Source: Methylobacterium sp. WL1
GTDB lineage: Bacteria; Pseudomonadota; Alphaproteobacteria; Rhizobiales; Beijerinckiaceae
Assembly: GCF_008000895.1 (NCBI RefSeq)
Contig: NZ_CP042823.1
Span: forward strand, 2,756,001-2,820,000
Direction: 5' to 3'
Length of the DNA: 64,000 nucleotides
Under the pieces are notes generated by a model, which saw only the letters and a list, made by a program, of their open reading frames with translations, did not search any database and was not told the DNA's origin. Each line of letters starts with the position of its first letter. Position 1 is the first letter of the stretch. Of this stretch, positions 26,761-34,684 are shown in pieces. The translations under genes were made by a program, and so were the position numbers.

Positions 26761-27053
26761 GACGTCGGTCTCCCGAACGCCGCGCGGACGTCCTTCATCC
26801 AGTTGAGGGCACGCTCGCCGCAGTTGGCCTTGGCCCGGTCGAGCAGTTTCGCGTCGGCCATGATCCGGACCGCCTCGCGCCGGCCGAAGGCCAGCGATGG
26901 GATCTCCGGGAAGGCCTTGGAAAAGCAGGCCGCCAGGTCGTCGGGGATCGGCGGCAGGGCGGCCCGGGCCGAGACGTCGAGCTCGCCGCGGCCGCAGGCC
27001 CCGAGGGCGAGGCAGGCGACCAGCGCGAGGGTGGCGAGGGGACCGCGCATCAC
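26757..27053 (-). CDS. Rz1-like outer-membrane spanin lipoprotein
   Basis: 98 residues with a lipoprotein signal (LVACLALGAC, lipobox LGAC with Cys near residue 20). The mature part ends with a helix (DRAKANCGERALNWMKDV) as in o-spanins. With the Rz-like protein encoded just upstream it would bridge inner and outer membranes and fuse them in the last step of host lysis. Starts four bases inside the Rz gene end. Confidence 0.72.
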   Translation of the reverse strand: MMRGPLATLALVACLALGACGRGELDVSARAALPPIPDDLAACFSKAFPEIPSLAFGRREAVRIMADAKLLDRAKANCGERALNWMKDVRAAFGRPTS

Positions 27054-27505
27054 AGGTCCCTCAAGCGGCGGGCGTCGTCGTCGGTCGCGCAGGCGCCGTC
27101 GGGCGTCCGGGCGAGGTGGCGCTGCAGGTCCCGAAACCGGGACGCGGAGGCCTTCGCCGCGACGTCGGCCTTGTCGGCCCGGACCCTGTCGGCGGCCGAG
27201 ATCTTCGCGGCGGCCGCGGCCTGGCGGTTGGCTTCCTCCAGGTTGCGCGCGGCCTGCAGGGCGAACACCTCATGGGCCCCGCGGGCCTGCCCGGCCTGGA
27301 ACAGCGCGGCGCCGGCGATCAGCAGGATGCCCGCCCCGATCAGGGGACGGCGCATCCATGCCGGCAGGTAGGCGGTGGTGAGGAGCCCGAGTAGGATCAG
27401 GCCGATCCCGCCGATGCCGGTCAGGGCCGCGGCGAGCGAGAACGCGGCCCAGCCGTTCGCGATGAGGCCCCCGAAATTCGAGAGGTGGGTGGCGATCTGG
27501 GTCAC
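27050..27505 (-). CDS. Rz-like inner-membrane spanin
   Basis: 151 residues: two N-terminal membrane segments (GWAAFSLAAALTGIGGIGLI and PLIGAGILLIAGAALF) and a long periplasmic coiled coil ending CATDDDARRLRDL, the ending seen in many Rz-type spanins. Canonical Rz has one membrane helix; the second is a variation. Immediately followed by the Rz1-like lipoprotein. Confidence 0.7.
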   Translation of the reverse strand: MTQIATHLSNFGGLIANGWAAFSLAAALTGIGGIGLILLGLLTTAYLPAWMRRPLIGAGILLIAGAALFQAGQARGAHEVFALQAARNLEEANRQAAAAAKISAADRVRADKADVAAKASASRFRDLQRHLARTPDGACATDDDARRLRDL

Positions 27506-27708
27506 CGGCGGCCCCTCCGCTTCGGCTTCGCGGCCGGGACGTGGATCGCCCGGATGGCGGCCTCGAACTGCGGATCGGACGCGGTGAGCTCGACCCGGGC
27601 GTCACCGATCAGCGCCTGCAGGACCTCCGGCATGCGGTCGCCGTCGGCGCGCATGCACATGGGCCCGGCGAGAGCGGCCGCGATGACGAGGGGGGCGAGC
27701 GCGCACAT
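27502..27708 (-). CDS. Small exported protein of the lysis cassette
   Basis: 68 residues with a signal-like N-terminus (APLVIAAALAGPMCMRA) and a basic tail (KPKRRGRR). It lies between the endolysin and the Rz-like gene. Function unknown. Confidence 0.5.
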   Translation of the reverse strand: MCALAPLVIAAALAGPMCMRADGDRMPEVLQALIGDARVELTASDPQFEAAIRAIHVPAAKPKRRGRR

Positions 27709-27710
27709 GC

Positions 27711-28302
27711 TCAGATCCCCTTGAGGCAGAGGGCGCGCTCGGCCTGGCGACGCTTGACCAGCCCGGCGAGGACGCGGCCCTTGGCCTTGTCGTAGAGGAG
27801 GAAGGCGTTGCAGGCGGCGCGGCGGTCGCCGGCGTTGTAGAGGCGCACGACGCTCGACTTGCAGAGCCCGCTGGTGCCGATGTTGTAGGAGAGGCTCAGC
27901 GCGGCCGCGTAGAAGTCGTCCGCCATCGGCCGGGTGATGCAGCGCTCGATGGCCGGGGCGAAGTCGTTGCCGAGACGCTCGACCAGCATGGCCTGGCACT
28001 GGGCCAGGGTGAACGTCTGCCCCCTTGCGGACGCCCTTGGTCTCCCCGATGCAGACCGTGGGGATTCCCACGCTGTCCCGGTAGGCCGTGGTCCGGACGC
28101 CCTCGAACTGGGTGATCACCCCGATGGACAGGGTCGCCACCGCGGACCCGACGATGAACCGCTTCGACACCTTGCGACCGCTGGGGGCCGCTGCGACGAT
28201 GGCCGGGCGCATGGGGACGGTGGCGGCCGCCGTCGGACGGGCGGTCGCGATCATCACCGCGGCGGTGGGGCGGCGCAGGGCGCTGAGGAATCCAGCGAGC
28301 AT
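27711..28302 (-). pseudogene. SAR endolysin (GH24 lysozyme), frameshifted
   Basis: The first frame contains a hydrophobic SAR-type segment (FIVGSAVATLSIGVITQFEG) and the lysozyme core FEGVRTTAYRDSVGIPT, including the catalytic Glu. The C-terminal half, AMLVERLGNDFAP onward with FYAAALSLSYNIGT, is in another frame. Deleting one base from the five-C run at 28020-28024 joins them (KGQTFTLAQCQAML) into about 196 residues. GH24 SAR endolysins cut peptidoglycan after release from the membrane. The ATG at 28302 overlaps the holin stop (TGATG). Confidence 0.75.
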
Positions 28303-28568
28303 CAGGCGTCTCCGGCTGGGGCGGCCGCGGTCGGGGTGGTGACACCCTGCTGGGCGACGCAGCGGGCGACCATCGCGGCGACGGCCAGGCCCATGTTCGA
28401 GAGGCTGAGGGTCGTCGGGGTCACGAGCTCGGAGCCCGAGAAGAAGCTGACGCTGGCCTGCGCGGCATCGAGCACCGTCGCCAGCAGCAGGAACTTGATC
28501 GACCACGCCCGCTGCAGGACGGCTTCGAGGTTGTGAACCGGGCGCAGGTTCTTGAGGGCGGTGAGCAT
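28302..28568 (-). CDS. Holin-like membrane protein
   Basis: 88 residues from the ATG at 28568: NLEAVLQRAWSIKFLLLATV and a second membrane helix (LSLSNMGLAVAAMVARCVAQ) match the small two-helix phage proteins often placed beside lysozyme genes. It directly precedes the endolysin, with which it overlaps (TGATG). The frame is continuous with the upstream gene as sequenced, but see the frameshift finding. Confidence 0.6.
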   Translation of the reverse strand: MLTALKNLRPVHNLEAVLQRAWSIKFLLLATVLDAAQASVSFFSGSELVTPTTLSLSNMGLAVAAMVARCVAQQGVTTPTAAAPAGDA

Positions 28569-28835
28569 CAGTGTTTCCCCTCGGGGGGCGTCGGCGAAGT
28601 TGGCTGGCCAGGCCATCGCGACGCGGGCGACGTCCTCATTCGAGAGGTCGGTCCACTCCGCGGCGATGCGTCGGGCATGGCGCTGGCGACCGAGGCGAAG
28701 GTCGAGGGATTCCTGCTCGGTTAGGGACCGGCGCAGGACCGACGGCGCCCGGGCGGGACGCGGCGCGGCCAGGGCGAGCGCCCCGGCAACGACGTTGAGG
28801 CTGATCAGGCGGACGGCGTCGCGGGACCACGACAT
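28568..28835 (-). CDS. Unrecognised protein, probably frameshifted at its 3' end
   Basis: The ATG at 28835 overlaps the stop of the upstream gene (TGATG). It has an N-terminal hydrophobic segment (LISLNVVAGALALAAP) and a basic helical part ending WPANFADAP. As sequenced the frame runs straight into the holin. With one C fewer in the six-base run at 28583-28588 it would end EGKH and its TGA would overlap the holin ATG, like every other junction in this operon. Confidence 0.5.
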
Positions 28836-29095
28836 CAATCCACCTCGCGCTGATGTTGGATTGTCAGGTCCCGCAGCCGGTCCCGGGCGGCCCGGCGCAG
28901 CCGCAGGTGCGCGGCTTGGTAGGCCTCGGTGCCCCAGCCGGCGTAGGTCTCCCGGACCTCGGCGACGGTGACGAAGCGGGAGATCCGCTCGCCCTCGATG
29001 CGGGGCACGCGGATCGCGACGGAGATCTCGTGGCCGCCGGACACGGCCCGTACCGTCTCGTCCCCGATTGAGGACAATGCGAAGTCGAGGGGCAT
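28835..29095 (-). CDS. Unrecognised phage-type protein
   Basis: 86 residues, a beta-rich N-terminal half (ISVAIRVPRIEGERISRFVT) and a helical, Arg-rich C-terminal half. Joined to both neighbours through TGATG overlaps. Function unknown. Confidence 0.55.
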   Translation of the reverse strand: MPLDFALSSIGDETVRAVSGGHEISVAIRVPRIEGERISRFVTVAEVRETYAGWGTEAYQAAHLRLRRAARDRLRDLTIQHQREVD

Positions 29096-29577
29096 CAGGC
29101 GGCCCTCCGGGCGGTCCGCGTCCGCTGGCCGTATCGGGCGATCAGCGCGGCCTCGGCGCGGTCGTTGTCCTTGACCCGCTTGAAGGTCGTGGCGGCGTGG
29201 GCCGGCCAGAGCGACCGGGCGGCGGCGAGCGAGGTGGCCTTGTCGGCTGTGACGCCTGTGGCCTTCTTCCAGTCCGTCGGGTCGACGTAGGTGAAGGGGA
29301 TGCCGAGGACCTGCAGGACGGACCGGGGGACGCCTGCGTTCATGCCGAAGTTGAACCGGCCGGAGATGCCCATGGCCCAGCCCTTAATCCGGGTGATCTG
29401 GCCGACCTTCTCGACGGTGGCACGCTCGATGCCGAGATCGCGCCAGCGGGCGATCAGCGCCGCGGCGTCGACGATGCCGTCGGCGTCGATGGGCAGGTGC
29501 TCGGCCATGACGAGGGAGCCCCTCGCATCGAGGAGGGCTCAAGCGCCGCTGCCGCCGGGGTCAACGCCGAGGTGCAT
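29095..29577 (-). pseudogene. RuvC-like Holliday-junction resolvase with internal TGA
   Basis: The ATG at 29577 starts MHLGVDPGGSGA, the RuvC first acidic motif (DPG), then hits TGA at 29539-29541. The same frame continues ALLDARGSLVMAEHLP and carries the rest of the fold: ATVEKV (second acidic residue), VDPTDWKKATGVTADKA and DNDRAEAALIARYG (final Asp pair). Phage RuvC-like enzymes of 140-160 residues resolve branched DNA before packaging. Translation could restart at the ATG at 29508, but that product lacks the first catalytic Asp. Nonsense mutation or sequencing error. Confidence 0.75.
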
Positions 29578-29879
29578 CAGTGCACCCGTGCCGGGAGGGT
29601 GGGGGCGGGAGCGCCGGACAGGGCGTTCCACGGACAGACGCCGAGGCCCGCGCAGGAGGCGAAGAATTGCTTCTCGCCGATCCGCTCGGCCCGCTCCGGG
29701 CGGCCGCTGCGGATGTCGGCCACGTCCCAGCGAAGCTGCCCGGCGTTCTTCGGATCGTCCCCGAGGGCGAGGCGGATCTCGTCGGTCGAGAGGCGGCACA
29801 CCGCGGGTCGGAGGTGGGCCGCGAGGCGACGGCGCGCCTCAAGGCTGAACTCGGGCAGGCGCCGATGACCCTCGGTCAT
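29577..29879 (-). CDS. Unrecognised phage-type protein
   Basis: 100 residues; contains CRLSTDEIRLALGDDPKNAG and an Arg-rich helix, with three Cys. The stop overlaps the RuvC-like ATG (TGATG). First gene of the compact lysis operon; the 200 bases upstream hold no other gene and presumably its promoter. The name is left open. Confidence 0.5.
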   Translation of the reverse strand: MTEGHRRLPEFSLEARRRLAAHLRPAVCRLSTDEIRLALGDDPKNAGQLRWDVADIRSGRPERAERIGEKQFFASCAGLGVCPWNALSGAPAPTLPARVH

Positions 29880-30080
29880 CCGGGGTCGGGGGGGGCGTCA
29901 ATAACGCTCGGGGCGAGTGAAGGTTCCATCGTCCAGAATGCCTGGAGCCCGGATCCGTCTACGGGAGAAGGTTACGAAAACACGCGCACGATCACGAACG
30001 CGTCAGTTTGGTTCAAAAACACCGGCAACCGAGGGGCTTGGCAGTATCGGCGAAGCCGTCCTTCGGGTCTCCCCGGGGCC

Positions 30081-30962
30081 CTACCGACGGCGCGCCTTCG
30101 CCAGCGCGTGATCGAGCTTGTCGATGATTTCCTCCTCCAGGTACTTGGGCATCTTGGCCGCCGCGGCCTGGAAGGCTTCCTCCCAGGAGGGAGTTAGCAC
30201 CGGCTTATAGGTCGCGTCCGGCTGGGTGGGGAACAGCAGCCGGGGGGTGTCGAGGTTGACGACCCTCGACACCGTGACTTGGCGCCCGCCGGCCGCGGTG
30301 AACCGGGTCTTCGGGGCGTCGGCTTGCGCATCCGGACGCTGTCCCGGATGCGCTCGCTGGTCTGCATCGCCAGGCCCCGCGGGGGGGCGGGCATGCACGC
30401 CGACGCCCAGCTTCGCCGGATCGGACGCGCCCTTGCGAATCTCGAACACCCCCCACCGGCCACCGTCGCCCCGGCTGTAGTTCCGGGCCATCGCACGCCC
30501 GATCAGGCGCATGTCGCTGGCCTTGTAGTTGCCCTTGGCGTTGGGCTTAATCCCCTGCGTCCGGAGGCCGGCCTCGTTGGGCAAGTAGATCTGCCTCTCG
30601 TTCGGGAAGTACCCCTTGATGCCGACGTCGCTGGCTGGGCGCTTCTCCTCCCCGAGGGCGTACTTGAGCCACGTCGTCTGGAGCGGCATCACGAACGCCG
30701 CCGACACGATCTTGTCGAGGCTGGCGACGTTGTTCAGGGCGGTCTTGTCGAGCTCGTAACGGACGGCCTTGAGGGTGAACGGGGTGGCATGCCGCAGCTC
30801 CGCCGGCATGGTTCGCCGGAAGGTGTTCACCCCCTCGATGACGACGCGGTTCAGGTTGAACTGGATCGCGCGGGCGAACTTCTTGGGCCCGAACTCCTCG
30901 AAGGCCGCCCGGGACGCCTCGATGGCGCCGTTGATGTTGAGGTTGACCTTCAGGCCCGTCAC
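30081..30962 (-). CDS. Phage-type protein, possibly minor tail component
   Basis: 293 residues. Segments such as KKFARAIQFNLNRVVIEGVN, PFTLKAVRYELDK and IYLPNEAGLRTQG resemble the phage structural family in which an early Ala-X-Asn-Arg helix is followed by a PT/PF-Y/F-TL motif. This is the only hint of a virion gene in the window and is tentative. The GTG at 30962 follows GGGGTG; a GTG at 31004 would add 14 residues but lies inside a GC-rich hairpin. Confidence 0.45.
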   Translation of the reverse strand: MTGLKVNLNINGAIEASRAAFEEFGPKKFARAIQFNLNRVVIEGVNTFRRTMPAELRHATPFTLKAVRYELDKTALNNVASLDKIVSAAFVMPLQTTWLKYALGEEKRPASDVGIKGYFPNERQIYLPNEAGLRTQGIKPNAKGNYKASDMRLIGRAMARNYSRGDGGRWGVFEIRKGASDPAKLGVGVHARPPAGPGDADQRAHPGQRPDAQADAPKTRFTAAGGRQVTVSRVVNLDTPRLLFPTQPDATYKPVLTPSWEEAFQAAAAKMPKYLEEEIIDKLDHALAKARRR

Positions 30963-30981
30963 GTCGTCACCCCATGAAAAT

Positions 30982-31010
30982 GGCCCCGGCGGCTGAGCCG
31001 GCACGGGGCC
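30982..31010 (-). terminator. GC-rich hairpin, possible terminator or leader structure
   Basis: GGCCCCG (30982-30988) pairs with CGGGGCC (31004-31010), with inner pairing through CGGCTGAGCCG. On the minus strand it is followed by ATTTTC, then the start of the 30962 gene, so it could attenuate transcription from the upstream gene. Confidence 0.5.
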
Positions 31011-31080
31011 TCAGGTGGTCAAGTTGCGGATCGGGAGATCCCACGATTCGGATCATACCATGATGGAATCGGCGACTCGG

Positions 31081-31449
31081 TCAGGGCCCGCGGGCGACCT
31101 CGGATACGGAGCCGTTGAGGCGGGCCGCGATCAGGCGGGCGCCGGTCTCCCAGTCGCCGCCGGCATCGCGGAATGCCCTGGCGGCCTCCCTGATGATCGT
31201 GCGCATCTTGACGCCGGCGGCGGTGACGGGGACCTCGCCCTTGTCCTGGCCCACGGTTCCCCGGGCGAATGACGCGGCAAGTCCGGCGACGATGGCAGCG
31301 TCCACGGCGATGGCCTGGCGCTGCTCCTCGCGCCACCGGCGGGCCCGGTCCGCCGCCTTGTCTCGGGCGACCCGATCCGATCGCGAGAGGTGCGTCTGGG
31401 GCGTGGGGAATGCCAGGTCGTCGGAGGGGACGGAGAGGTGCGTGCTCAT
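31081..31449 (-). CDS. Unrecognised island protein
   Basis: 122 residues, helical and charged (RVARDKAADRARRWREEQRQ then DAAIVAGLAASFARGTVG). It lies between the replication gene and the phage-type operon. No clear ribosome binding site is visible. Function unknown. Confidence 0.5.
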   Translation of the reverse strand: MSTHLSVPSDDLAFPTPQTHLSRSDRVARDKAADRARRWREEQRQAIAVDAAIVAGLAASFARGTVGQDKGEVPVTAAGVKMRTIIREAARAFRDAGGDWETGARLIAARLNGSVSEVARGP

Positions 31450-31460
31450 GGGGGAAATTG

Positions 31461-31500
31461 TGCCACCCGTGCTAGAAAGGTACCAGCCGGGCGGGTGGCA
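31461..31500 (-). promoter_or_regulatory. Perfect 9-bp inverted repeat
   Basis: TGCCACCCG (31461-31469) and CGGGTGGCA (31492-31500) lie exactly between the stop of the primase-like gene and the gene at 31449. No T tract follows, so an operator for the downstream gene is as likely as a terminator. Confidence 0.45.
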
Positions 31501-33408
31501 TCATCGGGCTGGCATCAGCGGAATGGCGGGATAGCGAGCCTGGATCTCGGCCGGGGTTCCGTCCTCCAGGCGCGCGCACCAGATCATGAACGCGCTCATC
31601 GCGGCCCAGCACGTGCCGGTCCAATCGAACCAGAGACCTTTGACGAAGCGGGGGCCGTCATCGTCCTCGTCATCGGAAACGTCGACGCCCGCCTCGACCA
31701 GAGCCAAGGCGGGCGTCGTGTCCTGAGACGTGAGGTGCACGCTGCGAACGGCGTCATCATACGCGCGGGCCCGGGGAGCCACAACAGCCTTGGGCTCGGC
31801 ATCGAAGCGGGCGACCCGAGTTTCGGCTTCCGAAAACCCTTTCGGTTCGACCGGGTCTATGGTCGCGGGGATCTTGGCCTTCCGCGGACGCCCGGGCTTC
31901 GCGACGGCCTTCGTCTTGCCGATGGCGGCCACGGCACGGGCCTCGCGCATCGCCTTCTCGACGTAGCTAATCGAACGATTCGCCTCGAAGGCGATGACGT
32001 CGACCTTGGTCCCGGCAGCCTTCCGCTCCAGCGCGGTGACGCCGAAGGCGAGGCGCTCGGCCTGGACGCCGGACCGGTCCTTGGCACCGGCATCCCGGCG
32101 GCGCGCGGCGGACCTGGTGGCCTCGCGGGCGATCTTCAGTGCCTCGGGCACCAGGACGCGCAGGTCGAGGGCCTTGGCCTCCTCGACGGTGACGCCGAGC
32201 AGGTCCACGAGCATGGCGGGGTTCGTCCGGTAGCGCGGGTCGACGGACCGCTTCTTGTAGCTGGCGGTCTCGCCCCTCGCCGCGCGCCGGGCCTTCGAGA
32301 TAACGGAGCCCATCATGGTGAGGGCACGCTTCACCGAGAGTCCGCAGAGGGGGGAGAGGCGCTTGATCTCTTCCTTGAGGGCGTCGGGCTCCATCACCCA
32401 GGCGGCCGCGGTCGAGAGGATGAAGAGCCATTGATCGCGCTCACCCTTCTCGACCGGGTGGCCTTCGAACCGTGCCTCGAACAGGTTGTAGAGATCCCTG
32501 ACGACGGCCTTGCAGTAGGTCGCGTACGTGAGCTTGACCCGGTTCGGGGCGGCGACGCCGTTGGCCCTACGGGCGCGGGCCTTCTCGGCCTTCACGACCT
32601 GCTCGGCCTCCTTGACCTTGCGGTACTCGCGGACCTGGGCGGGCGTGTAGAGCAGGATCTCGTGACGGAGGGTCTCGAAGTCCCAGCGGGCGATCTGGTC
32701 GACGAACTCGGGCCACAGCATCCTGACGTCAAGGCCGCTGTTCTTCGTCCCAGCGACGCGGAAGTTGGCCGTGGGCGGCATCGCTAGCAGGTCGCGGCCC
32801 ATGTCCACGAAGGCGTCGTTCACCCTCTTCTGCATCGCTTGCCAGACCGGCAGGTAGGACGGCGTGCGACGGTCGTGGAGCCAGCACACGAGCAGGCCCT
32901 TGCCCGAGCACATGATGTAGGACGGGTAGGGCAGGTTGCGGTCCCGGAGGCGCTCCAGGACGAGGTCGACCATGGTCTCGGGGGTCTGGTTCCGGTAGGC
33001 GCAGCCCTTCTTGTAGAAGTCGAGGTCGACCGTGACGCACTGCAGGGCGGCGAGGTTCCAGAGCGCCTTGCACGGGGCCGTGCGGTAGTCCCGGACTGGC
33101 TTGCCGTCCTTGCGCGGCCTAGGCGTCCGGAAGGCCTGCATGGTGACGTACTTGGGCCGGAGATTCCGGACGGTCTCCTCGATCTCGGACCCGATGGCGC
33201 CGGCCGAGCGTGTCCGAGGCTCCTTCTTCCCGTCGATCCACACCTGATCCGTGTAGGTCATGACCGCGACGCTGCGGCTGTCCTCGGGGTGGATCAGGGA
33301 GACGTAGCGGTGCCCGTGAAGGATATCGACGGGAAGACGGACACCGGCCGGAACGGGGGCGGCATCGCCCAGGGAGCCCTCTGGGGGCATCGTCTCGATG
33401 GACAGCAC
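31501..33408 (-). CDS. Primase-like (AEP superfamily) replication protein
   Basis: 635 residues. The N-terminal third shows the three archaeo-eukaryotic primase motifs in order: VTVDLDFY (hDhD, near residue 127), YIMCSGKGLLVCWL (SGxGxxxxW, near 165) and FRVAGTKN (near 217). Such proteins prime or initiate replication of plasmids and phages. Residues about 320-560 are helical with HTH-like segments (LSVKRALTMMGSVISKARRA); the last 100 residues are acidic (DVSDDEDDDG). The GTG at 33408 has GGAAAG eight bases upstream. It is driven by the minus-strand promoter at 33719. Confidence 0.7.
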   Translation of the reverse strand: MLSIETMPPEGSLGDAAPVPAGVRLPVDILHGHRYVSLIHPEDSRSVAVMTYTDQVWIDGKKEPRTRSAGAIGSEIEETVRNLRPKYVTMQAFRTPRPRKDGKPVRDYRTAPCKALWNLAALQCVTVDLDFYKKGCAYRNQTPETMVDLVLERLRDRNLPYPSYIMCSGKGLLVCWLHDRRTPSYLPVWQAMQKRVNDAFVDMGRDLLAMPPTANFRVAGTKNSGLDVRMLWPEFVDQIARWDFETLRHEILLYTPAQVREYRKVKEAEQVVKAEKARARRANGVAAPNRVKLTYATYCKAVVRDLYNLFEARFEGHPVEKGERDQWLFILSTAAAWVMEPDALKEEIKRLSPLCGLSVKRALTMMGSVISKARRAARGETASYKKRSVDPRYRTNPAMLVDLLGVTVEEAKALDLRVLVPEALKIAREATRSAARRRDAGAKDRSGVQAERLAFGVTALERKAAGTKVDVIAFEANRSISYVEKAMREARAVAAIGKTKAVAKPGRPRKAKIPATIDPVEPKGFSEAETRVARFDAEPKAVVAPRARAYDDAVRSVHLTSQDTTPALALVEAGVDVSDDEDDDGPRFVKGLWFDWTGTCWAAMSAFMIWCARLEDGTPAEIQARYPAIPLMPAR

Positions 33409-33577
33409 GTTCGCAGCTTTCCTGTCTCTGCGACGGCCTGCGAGGCACCTCTACCCGCTGGTCGCCGAATTCGGTCTGACGACAGGATGCCCCCCCCGCC
33501 ACGCCCGGCACAATGCCGGTAAACGCCTCCGATGCGAGATACCCAACCCATAGAGGGGGAAGACCCTACCTCTTGGG

Positions 33578-33739
33578 GTGTCTACGACATGCTATAGTCC
33601 CGGTCGAACTGAAAGGACGGACGAAACCCGGACCGAATCGTCGATCCATGGCCGTCGAGGTCGCCCCCAAGGACCGGTCATCCCAACCCGTCCCCGCTCC
33701 CCTTTCAACGCGACCGGGACTATAGCATGTCATAGACAC
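33578..33739. promoter_or_regulatory. Two mirror-image promoters facing each other, each with an operator
   Basis: A 29-bp sequence (33578-33606) recurs inverted at 33711-33739 with one mismatch. Each copy carries a perfect palindrome, TGTCTACGACA (33579-33589) or TGTCATAGACA (33728-33738), directly before a TATAGT -10 box (33593-33598 plus strand; 33719-33724 minus strand). The plus copy fires toward the gene at 33783, the minus copy toward the primase-like gene, so their 5' leaders overlap by about 100 bases. Downstream of each -10 the similarity continues into TGAAAGG. A 25-codon frame (33648-33725) lies inside. Confidence 0.6.
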
Positions 33740-33782
33740 GACCTAGGGAGGGGTACCCGGACGGTGGTGCCCGGATGATGCC

Positions 33783-34280
33783 GTGACGGACCCCGAGACG
33801 ACCGAGACGCCGGCACCGCCCGTGACCGGCATGGACCTGATCCGGCTGCGCCAGCGCCTGCTCGCGGAGATACAGGCCGGCTGGTACGGGGGCCGCCCTG
33901 CCGTGTCGCCCCACGGCCGCCGGATCTACGCCCACGGGCAGGTCCAGCACTTGACGATGCACAAGGAGCCCCGCCGGCCCCCACCCCCGCATGAGGAGGG
34001 GCGCGCCTACCTCCGGCACGTGCTCACCGTCTGGCGGACGACCTACGCCCCCGTCTCGATCCAGGACGATGCCGATGGTGGCCCCATCCGCCGGGCCCTC
34101 GTGGCCGCCGGCATGGCGCTGGCCGGTCCCGGCGTCGACGGCCAGGAGCGGGCCGACACGCTCGTCAGGATCGCGACGATGTGGTCGCACAGGCAGATCG
34201 ACAGGGCCATCGCCGACCTCGCCCTGAGCCCGGTGATGCCGTGGGACATCCGCAAGACCGGGGGGCCCGGACCGGACTGA
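33783..34280 (+). CDS. Unrecognised island protein
   Basis: 165 residues from a GTG at 33783. Helical, with LIRLRQRLLAEIQAGWYGGR and a later segment TLVRIATMWSHRQIDRAIAD. First plus-strand gene behind the face-to-face promoters, so it may be a regulator or early replication accessory; that is inference from position only. Confidence 0.55.
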   Translation: MTDPETTETPAPPVTGMDLIRLRQRLLAEIQAGWYGGRPAVSPHGRRIYAHGQVQHLTMHKEPRRPPPPHEEGRAYLRHVLTVWRTTYAPVSIQDDADGGPIRRALVAAGMALAGPGVDGQERADTLVRIATMWSHRQIDRAIADLALSPVMPWDIRKTGGPGPD

Positions 34281-34348
34281 TCGCACCGGCGCCGGTCTCG
34301 AATCGTCCGGTTCGCGGTACGCTGCCTGATCGGGGATCGGGGGCGGAC

Positions 34349-34684
34349 ATGGGCACGACGACGAGGCACGCGCGCGGGGCCGAGGACGCCATCGACACTT
34401 CGTGGGGCGAGAGGCCGGGATACGTCCCGACCTCGGCCGAGATCCTGGGATGGCTGGCCGCAACTGACATGGTGGTGGTTTCCCAGCGTCGCCTGCGCTG
34501 GTTCATCGACAAACTGACCGATCACCGGAACAGCGAGGCCGAGCGCCTCGCCATCGTGGCCCATCACCCCTTCTGGGATTCCTACCGGGAGCCGGATGAG
34601 GGCCGCGAGGCGGGGGCTTTGGCGGTCCCGGAATTGGGACGCGACGGGACGGCCTCGGGCATCGAGGGAACCGGCTCATGCTGA
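34349..34684 (+). CDS. Unrecognised island protein
   Basis: 111 residues. VPTSAEILGWLAATDMVVVS followed by QRRLRWFIDKLTDHR could be a small winged or helical DNA-binding unit, but no family is recognised. Ends seven bases into the next gene. Confidence 0.5.
   Translation: MGTTTRHARGAEDAIDTSWGERPGYVPTSAEILGWLAATDMVVVSQRRLRWFIDKLTDHRNSEAERLAIVAHHPFWDSYREPDEGREAGALAVPELGRDGTASGIEGTGSC

Noticed and set aside
28010..28030. Programmed frameshifting in the endolysin
   Set aside because: No slippery heptamer or downstream stem typical of programmed shifts; a one-base indel is simpler.
29889..29897. Run of G upstream of the 29879 gene as a phase-variable tract
   Set aside because: It is outside the coding frame, so length change would not switch the protein; could only affect ribosome binding.
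33648..33725. 25-codon frame between the facing promoters
   Set aside because: No clear ribosome binding site at proper spacing, and its stop lies inside the minus-strand -10 box; mentioned only as part of the region.
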